Shown piece by piece: positions 12,642-27,700 of a stretch of 64,000 bases of DNA. Source of the stretch: Cheilinus undulatus (taxonomy: Eukaryota; Chordata; Actinopteri; Labriformes; Labridae); NCBI RefSeq assembly GCF_018320785.1, contig NC_054878.1, forward strand, positions 45,875,429-45,939,428, given 5' to 3'. The notes below the pieces were generated by a model. The model made no database searches and was not told the DNA's origin. It was given only the letters and a program-made list of their open reading frames with translations. Position 1 is the first letter of the stretch, and each line of letters starts with the position of its first letter. Position numbers and translations under genes: made by a program.

Positions 12642-15600
12642 CTAAAACAGACAAACAGAAACTGAGCTTGAATGTTTTAGTTTAAAGGATGCAGAAGAAG
12701 TCAAATAGGTGGACCAGGACGTAACGATGGAGCCGTTACACTCCCAGCATTCATCACTCTCACTCAGACCATGTGTAAAGTCTGTACCTGTATGTGACTG
12801 GTCCCAGATGTAGCTGTTGAGGATTTCTCCAAGCGTGTATAAAACGCCAATCACCATCATCATGGCGCTGAAGAAGACGACCCGAGCCAGTGGAGTGATT
12901 CGCTCCAAGACGGGGTACACCCACACACCTGTCACCTGGTGGACCCAACACGTCCTGCAAGGGGGCGGAGACTCAGAGTTATAGGTACAAAATATTCAGT
13001 TACACTTAAAGTGAGTTAAATCTATGGTGCTAGCCTACATGGACGGGTTTTATTTAAAACAGTTTGACCTACTGAGGCCTAGAGTATCAACAACGTAACT
13101 TTACCAACATGCCAGTGGTGTCCTTTTTATTTGACTCTAAGGATGATGTTGGACATGGGTAGGGTTTATTTATGGGTAGGGTATTAAAGTCAAAGTTTCG
13201 TACCAAAGGATGTATCCAATGCCAAAGAGGCACACAGCCACTAGACCTGACGTCCTGCTGGGGTACCGATGGTGGGTGGTCCTCATCTCGATGACGATGA
13301 AAGGAAGAACAGTGGTGTGCTGGAAGAAACACCAGAGAATAGACGGTATGTAAAACTCTGAGGCACCTTTACTTCAGTTTATCTGATTCATTCATCCCCA
13401 TTAAAAACCTGAGAGGACAGAGATGGCTTAATGTTTGGAGGGGGGCAGATCCAGGTCGGTGTGTATGGATGGAGAAGGTCAGAGAGGTTCTGAGGGGCAT
13501 GAAGGGATTTGTAGTGAGGAGGAGGGTTAGTCCAAGACTGAGCCTTGGGGCTAGCTGGGTTTAGGGGGTCGGGGAGGGCTGGAACCAGGAGAGAGCTGTT
13601 CCGGTAATGGATAGACGGTTTGAGGAGGACGGTGTGTCAGAGGCTGCAGAGAGGTTGAGGAGAATGAGGATGCTGATGTGAATCTCCTGCTATGAGGAGG
13701 TCATTGGCGATTTTGATGAGGACGGACCCTGAGGTTCAGTCTGATTCCTGATTGGAGGGTTTCAATAAGGTTGGATATGTTCTGATAAAGCTGGGCGGTA
13801 ACTGCTTTTTTTTTTTTTCCAAGATCTTGCTGAGGAATGGAAGGTCGGAGGTTGGTCTGTGGTCATGCAGGTCTGAACCTAGCTTTTTAAGAATGGGTGA
13901 TACTGAGGCTAGTTTGATGCAGGAGGAGCTTTAAAGGAGGTCATGCAAGTGTTAAAAATCTACATTTCCATCAATCTCCTCAGGATACTGGGCTGCAGAT
14001 TTAAATGTATCAGGTCTGCCTCTAAGTGCACTTCTTTGTCCACTAGGGGGCGGTCTAACCCACACAGACACAGAGGTGTTATTGTCTCTAAAGAGTTCAG
14101 AGTCTGCAGAGTCTGGATCCCCATGACTGTCTCTGAGCTCTAAGGTTGGTTGTTTCAGTCAGAAAACGAAGATCTGGGATCCTTCTCGAGTCTGATAATG
14201 AACTGTGTTTCTGTGTTAACCCTTGTGCCGTCCTCGGGCATTTTTGGCCATCTTTCTCAACTTTTTTTTTTTTTTAATTTGTGATCATTTTGTCAGTTTT
14301 ACAGCTTGTGGCATGGATTTTTACAGGAACTTTTCTTTCTAGTTAAGTTTTTGAAATCCAACATGTTTTACTCTTAAATGTCATTCAGACTCTCAGTGAA
14401 TTTACCACCCTCTGGACACCTTCGAGGCAAAAATGTACACGTGCAGAAAACTGCTATTAAATCAGCAGACATCAATATTTTTTTCTATGTTTTTTTTTAA
14501 TAAATCTCTTTAACAACTTCAGACCTGCTCAAATCTGCCAAACATTCAATCATTTTCAAGATTTTAACCCTTTAAATGCCAGTTTGATTAGTTGAAATAT
14601 TTCATTTTTTACTGCAAAAAAACACAAACAGTGAATTATTTTCCATAAAATTAATAGTAGAAAGATGGGGCTTTGGTGCTGATGAGAGTCTTGGATGGGT
14701 CAAAGATTAGCAACAAAATTGATTTGATTTCACTTGTATTCTTTTGTAGTGTCAGCTTCAACATTAGGGCACCCTCTGGACACCTTCAAGGCAAAAATGT
14801 ACATGAAAAAAAACTGCTATTAAATCATCAGACATCAATATTTTTTCTAATTTTTTTCCCATAAATCTCTTTAACAACTTCAGACCTGCTCAAAACTACC
14901 AAACATTCAATAATTCTCAGAATTGTAACCCTTTGAAACTCACACTAAACTCTCCATAATATAATGGGCAAAAATACAAGAATTTGGTGCATGGTCCTAC
15001 AATGAGTAAATGGTTGAATCTGGTGGAATACGGTAAAAATGTCAAATTTCACTAGACTTCTTCACATTGAAATGCTGACATTAAAGAATGCATGATTTTA
15101 TACTGCAATGACAGTGAGATTAAAAAACCTGGTTTTAATGGAAGTCAATGGGGGCATTTTAGTCTCGAAGGTGTCCAGAGGGTATTTCTGACATTACGTA
15201 AAAATATTAATGCAATCACAAACTGGCATTAAAAGGGTTAAAATTCTGAGAATGATGAAACGTTGGGTAGTTTTGAGGAGGTCTGAAGTTGTTAAAGAGA
15301 TTTATAAAAAAAAAAAATACAAAAAAATATTGATGTATGCTGATTTAATGGCAGTTTTTTGTAGAGGTGTCAGAGGGTAGTAAATTTGAGGAGGGCACAA
15401 GGGTTAAAAGAAATACAACGAGTCAATGCTGCTGCAGTCTGAAGGCAGACGTGTTCCTCTGGTTTGGTTTTTAACTGAATAAGAATCCGGTTAAGTAGCA
15501 TGTAGGGTCATCCCCATGCAGGATCATAAATTTAGATCTAGAGTCAACAACATCAATACCAGTTATAAATGCAGCCAGCACTGGTTAATTTCTTAGTTTA

Positions 15601-18600
15601 CAGTAAAATGGAGTTGGTGAGGCTGATTGGTGCGTCTCCAGGAGAGTCTCAGTAGACGTTTGTGCAAGCCTTGGTTATCTCAGCAACGAAACCCCAGCTA
15701 AAGATACTGCAGCTCTCGTTAAATAGGATATTTCACATGGATATGGAACTCTGAACATCATCGAAATTACACAAACACATCAGCAGTGATCCCATACTAT
15801 AACTTCCCAGCTCATCTATGCAGTTTGCTTGCAATCTTCTTCTATGAAAAAATCTGACCTGTAGGCTCAGGTACTTTCAGAAGAACAAAAACACAGTGAA
15901 GCAGTTTCATCCTGACAGAATATCAAGACTTAGGACACGGGTCATCAAGTCCATCTGCACCAGGGCCAGATTTAGTCTCAACAGAAACTCTGGGGGCCGG
16001 ATTTTCAAATACACAAAAATTAAATGAACATTTGGGTCTGACTGAAATATTACTGCAGTAGTATTTGTATTTCCCTTTAAACTACAGGACATTTTTAGCC
16101 ATTACCAGTGAGGTCTATCCCTGTTATCTAGAATGCAGCAGGCCTGACAACAGGATTGGCCGGACCCCTGAAAATCACAGAGGATTGGCCCTCCCTAACT
16201 GTCATTTAGCACCAATATTAACCCATTTTGACACTTTTAACCCCTTTTTGATACTTTTGCCTCTTTAACCCAATTTTTGCATAATTTTAACCCCTTTTAA
16301 ACCACGTTTCCTGCATGTTTTATCCCCTTTCTGCCACTCTTTTATCTATTTTTGCCACTTTTTATTCCCTTTTATTACATTTTTTCAACTATTTTTGCAA
16401 CTTGAAAACCATTTCTTCCACTTTTACTCCTTTGTTGATACTGTTTGCCCCTTTTTGCCTCACTAACCCAATTTTTGAAAGCTTTTAACCCCCTTTAGAC
16501 CACTTTTTCTGCATGTTTTGTCCCCTTTATGCCACTCTATTATCCATTTTTGCCACTTTTCTGCCAATTTTTGCAGCACTTCTGCCAACCTTAACCATTT
16601 TTTAAAATACTGACTAATTTTGACAGTAAATTTCTGTAAAACGAATCAGATGTGACGTCATTCTGAAACTATTTCAATGTTAATTGTTTGTGGGATAGAT
16701 TTAACAGCTGCAGACATTTTAAGTAAAAGGATACTCTTAAAATCTTCTTCTCTGAATTTAATGATTTTTCAGGGGCCGGACAGGAAGCTTTGGGGGGCCT
16801 GATGTGGCCCCCAGACCTCCAGTTGATGATCAGTGTCTTAGGATATCACAACATCCACCTTAGTACGATTCCATTCAGGAGGCTCTGATCCATAATCCCA
16901 CGCAGCTCATCCAGATAAATTTGGGAATCTGGGAGTAAAATATTCAGACATTGTCACATGACTTCAGAGATCCAGGGACCGTTTCCTTAAACTCAGGAAA
17001 ATGAAACCTCTCTGTCTTTCTGATGCAGCAGCGTGCTTCATGAACTCTGAACCAGAGGAGACAGTCATGGTGTCACGGCGTTGCTCTGACCAATCAGCTT
17101 CTCTGGTTTCTCTGTGAGGATTTAAAACAGTCAGACTGAAGAGGAGGACTGGCAGATCTCTCTCTCTCTCTCTCTCCTGGGGTCTTAAATTCTAGCTTTC
17201 CCTCCCATCATTATACTCCCAACAGTCGCCCTGACATTGCACTTTTACCCAGAATGCCTCTGTGGAATTCCAGTGTGTTGGTCATGTTTAAGTTTAGCCT
17301 CTGCCACTCCTAAATAACCCCCCTTTACCCTCACTGCCCCTCTCTCTCTCTGACCCCTGAAAGTTTGCGGTCTCCTCAAGCCGCCAGCTGCAGCCTCTGT
17401 GGAAAATCCCCCCTCTTCAGCGGACAGCGGTGGTTCGATCCTGCGGTCCAGAGCTAAAAATGGGACGAACCATTTGACACAGCTGGGGGTGGGTGGGGTC
17501 GGGCAGCTGAGGGCATCGTCAAGCTTCTATGGAGAGCTCAAAATAAACCCTCATATTGTGGTTTTTGCCTCCGCAGAAGTGCCAGTTCATCTATTCCTGG
17601 TGAGTCTCAGTTTGACTGTAAATAATAAGTTAGACAGAGGCTTCCCTCCGGATTCTTCAGCAGAATGACCCCGAATTTCACACTAACGCGTCTACTGATG
17701 GGCAGAAAGGGCTGAGGATGACAAATAAAGGTTTACTGGGTCAGATATGCTTCAGTGACTCCTACAGCTCCTGGGGACAGTCAGCTGTAAATACAGACTG
17801 TCAGGGCCAACGTAGACCACATTCAGGTCTTTAATCGACCCAATCAGGATTTATTTTGTTATTTTAAGTTCATCACTGTTGAGCTACTGCAGTAAGACTG
17901 TAACTGATAATACTCAGCATCTCCCTGCTCCCACAGCGATGTAAAAAAAAAAACACTGCTCCACTAAAATAATGATAATAATAAGGATCTAATTATTATT
18001 ATTATTGTTGTTAATATTATTATTATTATTAATACTACTACTACTACTACTAATAATAATAATAACGATAATAATAAAAAATAATAAAATTATAACAATA
18101 ATAATAATAATAATAATAATTATAACAATATAATAAAAATAATAATAAAATTATAAAACTACTACTATGATGACTAATAATAATAATGATAACAATCATG
18201 ATAATAATAATAACTGTTCCACTTTAACTGTTCAGTGTTTTTAGTAGAAGGTTCTGCTTTAACTGTTCAATGTTTTTAGTAGAAGGTTCTGTTTTAACTG
18301 TTCAGTGTTTTTAGTAGAAGGTTCTGTTTTAACTGTTCAGTGTTTTTAGTAGAAGGTTCTGCTTTAACTGTTCAATGTTTTTAGTAGAAGGTTCTGTTTT
18401 AACTGTTCAGTGTTTTTAGTAGAAGGTTCTGCTTTAAGTGTTCAGTGTTTTTAGTAGAAGGTCTGCTTTAACTGTTCAGTGTTTTTAGTAAAAGGTTCTG
18501 CATTCATGCAGACAGGAGAGAGAAACAGCTGAAGAGATGAGTAGTTGTGTAAGAAGTAAACCAACTGCTGCTCTGATGTTTATTCTCCTGGCTCTTGTGT

Positions 18601-21600
18601 AATCTTTGGTTTTAAACCTCTGACAAAGGCCTCCTAGTTCATATATTCTGCTGTACACAGACAGACCTTCGGCTGAACCCAGCATTATTCTGCACCGGGG
18701 GAGAGAAAAGAAAACGCTGAGGGTTGTTTGTATTCCTTAAACCAGTCACAACAGGGTGGGATGGTGCAGAGCTCTGGTGCAGCAGGGGTTGATAAACAGA
18801 TTTAGGAGGGAGCTTATTTAGCTCAAACTTCATGTAGGAAGATGAACCCTGGTATTAAAAGTACTTAAATAAATATATGAGAGAGATGCACACAGAGCAG
18901 TGCTACAGAGAAAAGAACGTTTAAGTGCAGGTTGAATGTCTGGATGATGTTTCTCAGAAGTCTTTCTACAAAACAGTACAAAAAGAAGGTGAAAGGGGAG
19001 GACAACTCCTGCACCATGGACTGGATCAAACATGCACGAACGCCAACGTGAATGCATGATGGCTGCCATGCATCCTCTGCATCAGTTTGGGGCTGAACAA
19101 CATCACAAATTAACATGATACAGATGTGGGATGCAGCATGCATGAACCAAACCTCAGCACATGAACTGGTGATTAGAAAGACTGACCGTCAATCAGAGAC
19201 AGCACTAAACAGGAAGTATAAAGATCAGTATTGATGATTAGATGATTTTAAACATGATCAAACTCATCGCACCCAGAGTCACTAATGATAAATCAGTGGT
19301 CACACTGCTGTTTGTCTTTTTATGCATTTACACACGTTTTAAAGTCAGTCAGTTTCAAATACCTATACATTATTTAATATATATGTATAGTTTCATTAAA
19401 GTACAACCACTTTTTACCCAGTATTGGTCCATTTTATATTACCCTGATTATATTTTTCCTGCCAGTTAAAATATTTGTATCTCTGCACTTTAACCATTCT
19501 TAGCTTCATTATTTTACTGCTATTTACAGCCTTGGTTCATATATTTAAATGTTTTTTTTCTGTTGATATCTGAGACCTCTATTTAAAACTGTCTGTTTAT
19601 AGTGTTCATTACTGTATTATGGACATGCAAACACTGTACGTACTGTTTAAAATCTTGTTTCTTTGGGACAAATAAAGTTTTGTACATTTATTTGAATTAA
19701 ATTGAAAAGAACTGAACCAATCCTCTAAGATCACTGATCAGTGCCGGACTCACATCTGGAACTGTTTATTATGTGTGCATGACATTTATGTGGTTTTATT
19801 TTTACATCCCTTTTTCAGGTGCAGTATGATTTACTCATGCAAACAGCTGGTGCAACAACAATGTGCAATGTTCTGTTTGTATTGAACTCTTTTATTTGCA
19901 TACCACTGTAGATTGCACTGGATGCACAAGAGGTTTTTCTTGCTCCATTTATTTTTCTTTGTTTTTAAGAGTAGCACTGAAAAGTTAGTTGGCAAAAACA
20001 ATAAAGGTATTCTCTTCTTCTCTAACAGCATGGAGCAATGATCTGATTACAGGATCAACTTTAGAGAAACGATGTGATGACAGGATTAACCAGTCCGTTA
20101 AACGTTGTGAACATGAAGCTTAAAGTTTCTAATGATCATAAATCAATAGCAGCTCTGTGGAGTTTTCTAACCTCCAATCACTTTATTGGCCTAAGTCTTA
20201 ATCAAATACTTTCCCTCCCTCGCTCTGCAGCACACGGCCTCTCCCTCCTCCAATGGGAATGGTAAGACGGTTGCTATGGCAGCCAGTGTAAACAAACAAC
20301 AGCGATACCATGGAATAGTGCTAAATATTTACTGGGCTCACACACAGACCTCGTCACGTTTCGTTAGCGGTGTTCTGGCTGTTTTGGTCCTTGGTGACGC
20401 GGCGATAGCAACACTGAGATTAGCTAATGATGTAGAGACGGGCTCTTTGTTCCTGTCTGTTTTAGAGCAATGATCGTTTCACTCTCTCACCTCCCTGAGC
20501 TCAGAGGGCGAGTTCTGTCAGGAGGAAGCTCCACCAGGAGGTTTAGGACTGAACCGGTCCTGATTATCTCTCTCAGCTGACCGTGTTATCAGACGTGGCG
20601 TGGAACGTGTTAGCTGTTATATAAACATTAGATTAAAAGCACTTCCTGCAGATGGAGGTTCAAAGCCTAAGAGCCTCCTTTACTGTCGCCAAACTCAGCT
20701 CTGATTAGATTTATCAGAGTTTATGGTGGACGGATATCAGTAATGATCCAAGCAGTAGATAATTTATCTGTACCTGAGGTTCTTCAAACCAATAAATGGA
20801 TTCAGCATCCCAGAATCACGCTGAAGGGTAAGAGGATTCTCAGACTGCTCCTGACCAGTGACCCCGACCCAAACAGCCCTTCATATAGAGCAGCGGTTTT
20901 CAAAGTGTGAGGCGGGCCTGGGGGGCGCCGCAGAACATCAGGGGAGGCGCGGAACCATAAATCAGAAAAAAAATTGATTTTCTTTGCTAACTTCTGCTGC
21001 ATGGAGCTAAATAAATAGACTGATAGTTACTTTAAGGCAGTGATACTCAACGTGTGATTATTTGTGGCTCTTTGTCTTCATTTTAAATATTATTCCCCCA
21101 GAAAACCTGAAAAAAGGGAAACTTTTCATCAATTTAAGCATCCTCTTGTCATTAAATACCACTTTTTCCCTTCTTTTTGCCAATTTTTTCCACTCTTGAC
21201 TGCTTTTTTCCACAATTTTTTTGCCTTGTTTTTGCCACCTTTGGACCATTTTTTTGCCACCTGTTACTCATTTTTTTGTCACTTCTCACCCATCCTTTCT
21301 CACTTTTTATCCCCATTTTCATCCATTTTTTGCTGCTTTTTGACCATTTTTGCCATCTTTAACTTATTTTTATTGCTACTTTCAGCTGTTTTTTCTTCAC
21401 CTCTTAGATTGTGGCTCTTGCAGAGGTATTTTCCAACAGTTTGGCTCTTTGGTTGAGTAACGCTGCTTTAAGGATTATGAGAGCAGAATAATCAGGTAGT
21501 ATTGGCAATAAATTCATGACTGAAACCAAATAACTGATTACCTGGTAAAGACAGATGTTTAAGAACATTTGCAGACCAAAATATCAACGATATAAAAATG

Positions 21601-24600
21601 TTAAAAATATTTAAGACATAAATGGTTCGGTTTTTAAAATCTGATTCTTTATGTGGGCGGGGGTCCACCGAATGAATCATTTTCTCTTAGGGGAGGCTCA
21701 CTCTCACACACTTTGAAAACCCCTGCTATAGAGAATCTGTCTGGATTATAATAAGAGCTGATGACTGCTCAGCTCTGAAATACGCTTCTTTAAAAATGTC
21801 TGTATCTGCTGAATATCCTCATGATAGATCCTGATGGTTTTGGAGATCTAGTGGTGAAATGGTTCATGTTCAGGTCTCAAACAGAACCGGATTCTTTCAG
21901 TCTGCAGAGATCAGCACTGATATTTATCAGGGATGTGCCTTACAAGTAAATTTACTGTTTGAAATCCACTGAAAATGACTTTAATAAAAATGAGTCATTG
22001 TAAACATCGGTGTTCTGTTAGCTTGATGCTGATATCTTATAGAAATAGCCTAAACAGGCTAACAGATGTGGTATTTAGCAAATGTGGTAATGCCAGTTGT
22101 ATAGCTAAAGCTGGATCAACACAGGTTTTCTCAGTTATGATTCTAATATGTACCAACACCTGCTATGATACCTGATAGATTTTTTATTAAATTCTAATTA
22201 TCATTGTTATTATTTTTGGTGGTATTCTGGGTAAAGTTAAACAAATCTCTATTAAAAATGAAACAGGTTTTCTCATTAAAAGATCAAATTATACTTTACA
22301 TGGATAATACTTAATATGATTACCAATAAATGTATTGAAACTCTGGGAACTGTAAAAACAGAAGTAAGAACTGCAACCAACCAAGAACAGCACAGGGCTA
22401 GTGCAACAGACTGAATGTTTAAGATTTAACACTGTAGAGCAGTGGTTCTCAAACAGTGTCTCAGGGCACACTAGTGTGCTGTGAGACCAGTCTAGGTGTG
22501 CCTTGGGGATCTGGCCGGACCCCTGATAAACCCCCAGAGAATGGACCCTCCCCAGCTGTGATTTACTGATGAGTGTGTGTGTTGGATCAGTAGCATTGGT
22601 GCTAGCATCCTGGCTAACAGTTACCTCATTTGGCAAGCTATTATTGAGTTGAAATTGGTGTTGAAATGATCATTATTCATGCCACTTTTGACCAACTTAA
22701 CCAATTTTTCTACCCATTTTGCCACTAATTTTGTCAACTTAAACTGCTAAACTTTACTGCTTTCTTGCAATGTTGCAACTTTTTAAAATACTTCTGACCC
22801 ATTTTTTGCTACTATTTTGGGGTTTTTGCCTACTTTTGCTGTTATTTTTACTTTCTTGCCAAATTTTTCATCACTTTTTACCACATTTTAGTAACTTTAA
22901 CATTTTTTTGCCACTTTTCTGCCACTTGTTACCTATTTTGTCATCTTTTTGACACTTTCAACCCATTTTTGCCACCTTCTTGCTAATTTTCACTCACTTT
23001 GCCTTTGTTTGGCCACTTTTTTGCCTAATTTTACCTATTTTTTAATCACTTAAACCATTTTAACCACCTTTTACAACATTTAACCCTTTTGGACACTTGT
23101 AACCCATATTTTTCCCCTTTTTGACACTTTCAACATGTTTTACCACTATTGTTAACCATTTTTTACTTTGTCTTGCCGCTTTTTACCCAGTTTTGCCATG
23201 TTTTATCATCACTTTAACCAATTTTTGCCACCTTTCAGGCACCTTTTACCCACTTTTGTCACCCCCAGTTGTCTGGGCCTCAGAAACCTCTCCCCTTTAT
23301 CCCCCTTATGGGCCACCTTGACTGTTATATGATTTAGAAAGTTTATTTTGTATTATTATGAATATGGTGTGCCTTGAGATTTTGACTTAAAAAAAGTTTG
23401 AAAACCACTGCTGTAGATAAAGTAAGTATTGACATAGTTGAAAAAAATCCTCTTCAAATGAGTAAAGAAACAATTATTTATCTACCAGGACAAATCTAGT
23501 GACATAAATGTGCACTCTGCTCCTGAAAACACCTCATTTCCTGAAGGGGGTCTTTCACAATAAAAGCATTTGAGGAAAACAAGAACTATACACGTTTGCT
23601 GTTGATTACTTCAACTGGTTTCACCTGCCCTTTCCTTCTCTGAGTGTGTGGCTGCCTCTGATTGGTGGAGCTGATAATGGGAGGGGCCTCATCACTGATT
23701 AGTGAGTCCTGGTTGAAGACTCTCACCTGGCCTCTTTTCTGTCTGATTAGTGTGCCGGCCTGTCATTGGCTGTAGTTTATATAGAGGCTTGGCTCTCCAC
23801 TGATGGTCTACGTCGATGAGTGCTGCAACTTTCCCCTCCAACTTGTTTTTATTCACATGCTTCAAAATCTTCTTCTCTCATTTTTTGTGCATTTCCTTGG
23901 GAATGCTTCAATGCCACTTACAGGCTTGGTCTATATTTCACAGCGTTTTTAGTCGTTTTCCGTGCTTACACAAACACCTCCTGAAACAATCCCGTGTTTA
24001 CGGAAAACATTTTTAAAACGAAACTGAAATCGTTTTGGTCTCTGTGTGGACAAGGCCTAAGGATCCTGCTCATTCTTACAGTGAGTGGACAGCTTAGAAG
24101 GAGCAGGTCTGGTCTACATCCCATGGCTCATCTCCATTTACCGTTAGGGAAGCAGCCCGGTGCATATACTCACCAACAACTGTTTTAGTTTTGAGTACAG
24201 CAAAGGCGGGAGGCCAGGCCACATGAAACACACCCTTTAAAGATGCCCCTTTTTTCACCCCTGAAATGATCAGTGCATGCTTACAGATTCACACACACAC
24301 ACACACACACACACACCAGCATGCACGCACCGACACACACAGCCATTCTCACACATAAAAACTCTCCATAATATAACTGGCAAAAATACAAGAATTTGGT
24401 GCATGGTCCTACAATGTTAAAGAGATTTATGAAAAAAAAGTAGAAAAAATATTGATGTATGCTGATTTAATGGGAATTTTTTTGTACATGTACATTTTTG
24501 CCTCAAAGGTGTCAGTGCTGCAGCCCCCACCCTCTGGAACACTCTTCCTGCAGACATTCGTAGCGCTCCATCTCTGGACATTTTCAAAAAATGTCTCAAG

Positions 24601-24738
24601 CACCACCTGTTCACCACAGCCTACAGTCTTCACTAAACCACCCCTTACACTCATCCTACCCTCACATAGTTTGTCCATGTCTATGTGTTCTTGTAAAGCA
24701 TCCTTGGGTTTCTTGAAAGGCGCTATATATATTCAAGA

Positions 24739-24778
<40 letters not shown>

Positions 24779-27700
24779 ATTATTTTTATTAAAGAGGGTA
24801 TGTAAATTTGAGGAGGGCACAAGCGTTAAGACAAGTTTATATCGGTCTCAGAGGTCCCCAAAACATGCCTGTGAAGTTTGTTGCAGTAAATACGCTCCAG
24901 TATTGATCTCTGCATGTCTAGAAACCCCTCTGTTTCAGCTGTTTCTGTGTCTGTGGCTTTAAATGTTACTGAGCTGTCTAACTCCGCCCCTGACTCCACC
25001 CCTCTCAGGAAATGTAGGCTTAATGTGTGTGGTTCTCCTAATGGGAGGAGGATCAGGAGAGGAGGGCAGAACTTTCTTCCAAATGGGGAGGGCCAACTGA
25101 ATCTGGGGGCGGGGCTAACTCCCCACATGACATCATGAGGGGAAATCTGAGAGCGGCTTTTTTCAGCACACATTTTCTGAAAGGTGGAGAAAGAGAGGAG
25201 AGGGAATGGATTTTTCTGGTACTTTAGGGGATTGTAGACAGGACAGAGGCACGTATTTATGTTAGAAAAGCCTGAAAAAGAGATTTTTTGCATAATATGG
25301 GACCTTTAACAGTGAGAGGAGCTAGAGTTAGCGAAGTCAGACCTGGATTAGGGTTAGCAGTTAGTTAGTAAAGGTCAGTTGGTCAGGACTGTGTCTTAGT
25401 TCATTCAAATGTTTTCAAGGATTTATTAAGACTATGTTCCACCTCATCTCATTTACATCTGTGCTCTGATTGATGGAGTCTTCCTCACAGTTGAGTAATG
25501 ATTCCTGAGTCGATTTCCTGGTTAAATTAAAGGTAATAATCATTATTTCTGTGGTCTAATTTCTCTGATACCTCCTAGCGGGCTGATGAGGGTTGTAACC
25601 TGAATTAATGGGATAATCAGGAGCTCTGCCTCCAGGCCCAGCTCCCTGCAGGCTGCTGTATTCTCTGACCTTTATTCTGATCATAATCAGCCCATTATGA
25701 GCTGACGTCAGCAGGACCGCCGTCGTCAGCAGCTATTCACAGTTCACAGACCCATCATTACCAGGTTAAAGTGAATGAAACCGCCGTGACTCACCATGCC
25801 GTGGTTGAGCCACTGAGGGATGAAGTTGTCCAGTAGTCTGGGGTAGACCAGGTCTCTGTCGTACAGGTACAGACTCCAGAAGGTGAACACCACAAACTAC
25901 AGAGAGGGAGGGACAGACAACAAGTGCAACTGTGAGTATATGAGGCTACCTGGTTATCACTGAAAATGCAGAGAACAACGACAGTTATCAACATACCAAT
26001 ATAAAGTAACATAAAAATACAAAACCTGAAGTTTTTAAAATAGAAATAAAGGAGAGTAGTGGCTCTGTTGTACTCTTAGGGCACATTCACACCAGAGCTG
26101 TTTGGTCTGCTTTAAACCAACTCTGGTCCGTTTCCCCGGACAGTCCGGTTCGTCTGGAGTGGTGTGAAAGCTCACACGAACTCTGGTTAGGGCCAAACAA
26201 GCGGACTCTGGTCCGCCTGAAAACAGGGGGTCTCAGTCCGCTTCCAAACGAACCCTAGTGCGGTCCGTTGGAGGTGTGAAAGCAAAGCGGACCAACTTGT
26301 GAACCAAAGACAGGAAGTGGCATAAAGCGTAATGATATAAGGATTTATATGTGATTTAACACACTCAAATACATGTCGGTACCTCGCTTGGCGTCTGTGT
26401 AGCCATGGCAACAGGTTGTAGTCCGTGCTTATTTATTCATCTCGTGTAAAGAACGACATGTTGGACAGCTCACTGTCTCGCTGGCTGCCCCAATGCAAGA
26501 GCAGAAACCCCAAGACAGCGTAAATTCTGTGTTTTTTTTTCGTAGTTTATGTAGAATAAAGACCGGTGGAAGGAGCTGGATTTCCCTGCTTTGTCTTCTT
26601 CTATGCCAGCTTTTCTTCTTGGTTGCCGTTTGTTTGTGATGACAGCGCCCCTAGCGGATGTTGTAGGTGTTCAGACGGTTTGGTCCGTCTAACAAAAAAG
26701 CAGTATAAATGCAAACCAAAGGAAAGTGCAACATTGTTGCAATTTCCTTTCCAAAATGGACTGAGTCCCCCGACCTTTAACACCTTTCTGCAGGAATCTG
26801 AAGACCCTGTAAAATTAAATCCATAATGTGTGTCTGAACACTCTAGAAATGTTGGAATCTGGTTGCTGTAAACACTGCTGAAAACACTGAGATCTACCTT
26901 TCCTGGCTGGGTTTCATGTGGGCGGGGCCAACATGTGGACTGGTGATGTCACAGCCCACAGTAGGGAATGACCCCACCCCTCTAACACACCAATCTAAAA
27001 TCCCTGAGCAGTTCATCTCAGTCCAGTCTGTTGTTAGCTGATGTCTCTGCCTTTATTGAAAGTTAACAGTCAGTTAAATGCTGTTTTTTCCTTCATTGTG
27101 AGGTAAATTTACCAAATCTATCAGCCTCAGTGGTCTATGGATCACTGAAAGCAGGGGTATATGACATTGATTGGGTCAGAAGCAGAATAAAGGAGGAGCT
27201 GGGGTGGAGGAGGGTTACATTAGCAGCTTGCAGACAGCATGGCTAAGGGTGGCCAGGTCTTTGGGGATACCAATCAGATTTCAGGGGATGTTGTTTGGCC
27301 CTCATGACCTCTGGCTCTGCCCCTGGAATATTATTGGTACTGCTTTTTGCTGCCGTAACCTATCAGGGAGCTAGAAAACAAGATATTATTATTTTGGTTG
27401 CTAATATGTTTACCATGTACAGAGTTGTCTCAATTTAGTCATTTGGACCACAGGCCGCAATTGAACCCCGAGCCATAGTTTGGACACCCCTGATTTAAAG
27501 CATCAGAACAGAAGTCTGAGCCAGAAAACAGACTTTGTCTCTTGGCTGTTGGCACAGAGGGGGCAGGGCTAATAGCATGAGAGCGTTTAAATGGGCAAAA
27601 ATTGGTGAAAAGAGCAAAAATAGGCTAAAAGTGGCAAAAAGAGGTGGCATAAATGGGCAAAAAAATTAAGAAAACTAGTGGTTTTAATGGGAAAAGGTAG

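Noticed and set aside
12642-12787. aig1 exon 5 read through without splicing
   Set aside because: It would add about 50 unrelated residues. A donor and a strong acceptor bracket the segment, and splicing restores a family-like C terminus.
17577-17599. 23-bp micro-exon between CCTCCGCAG and gtgagt
   Set aside because: Short AG...GT pairs are common by chance; no reading frame, partner exons or recognised protein.
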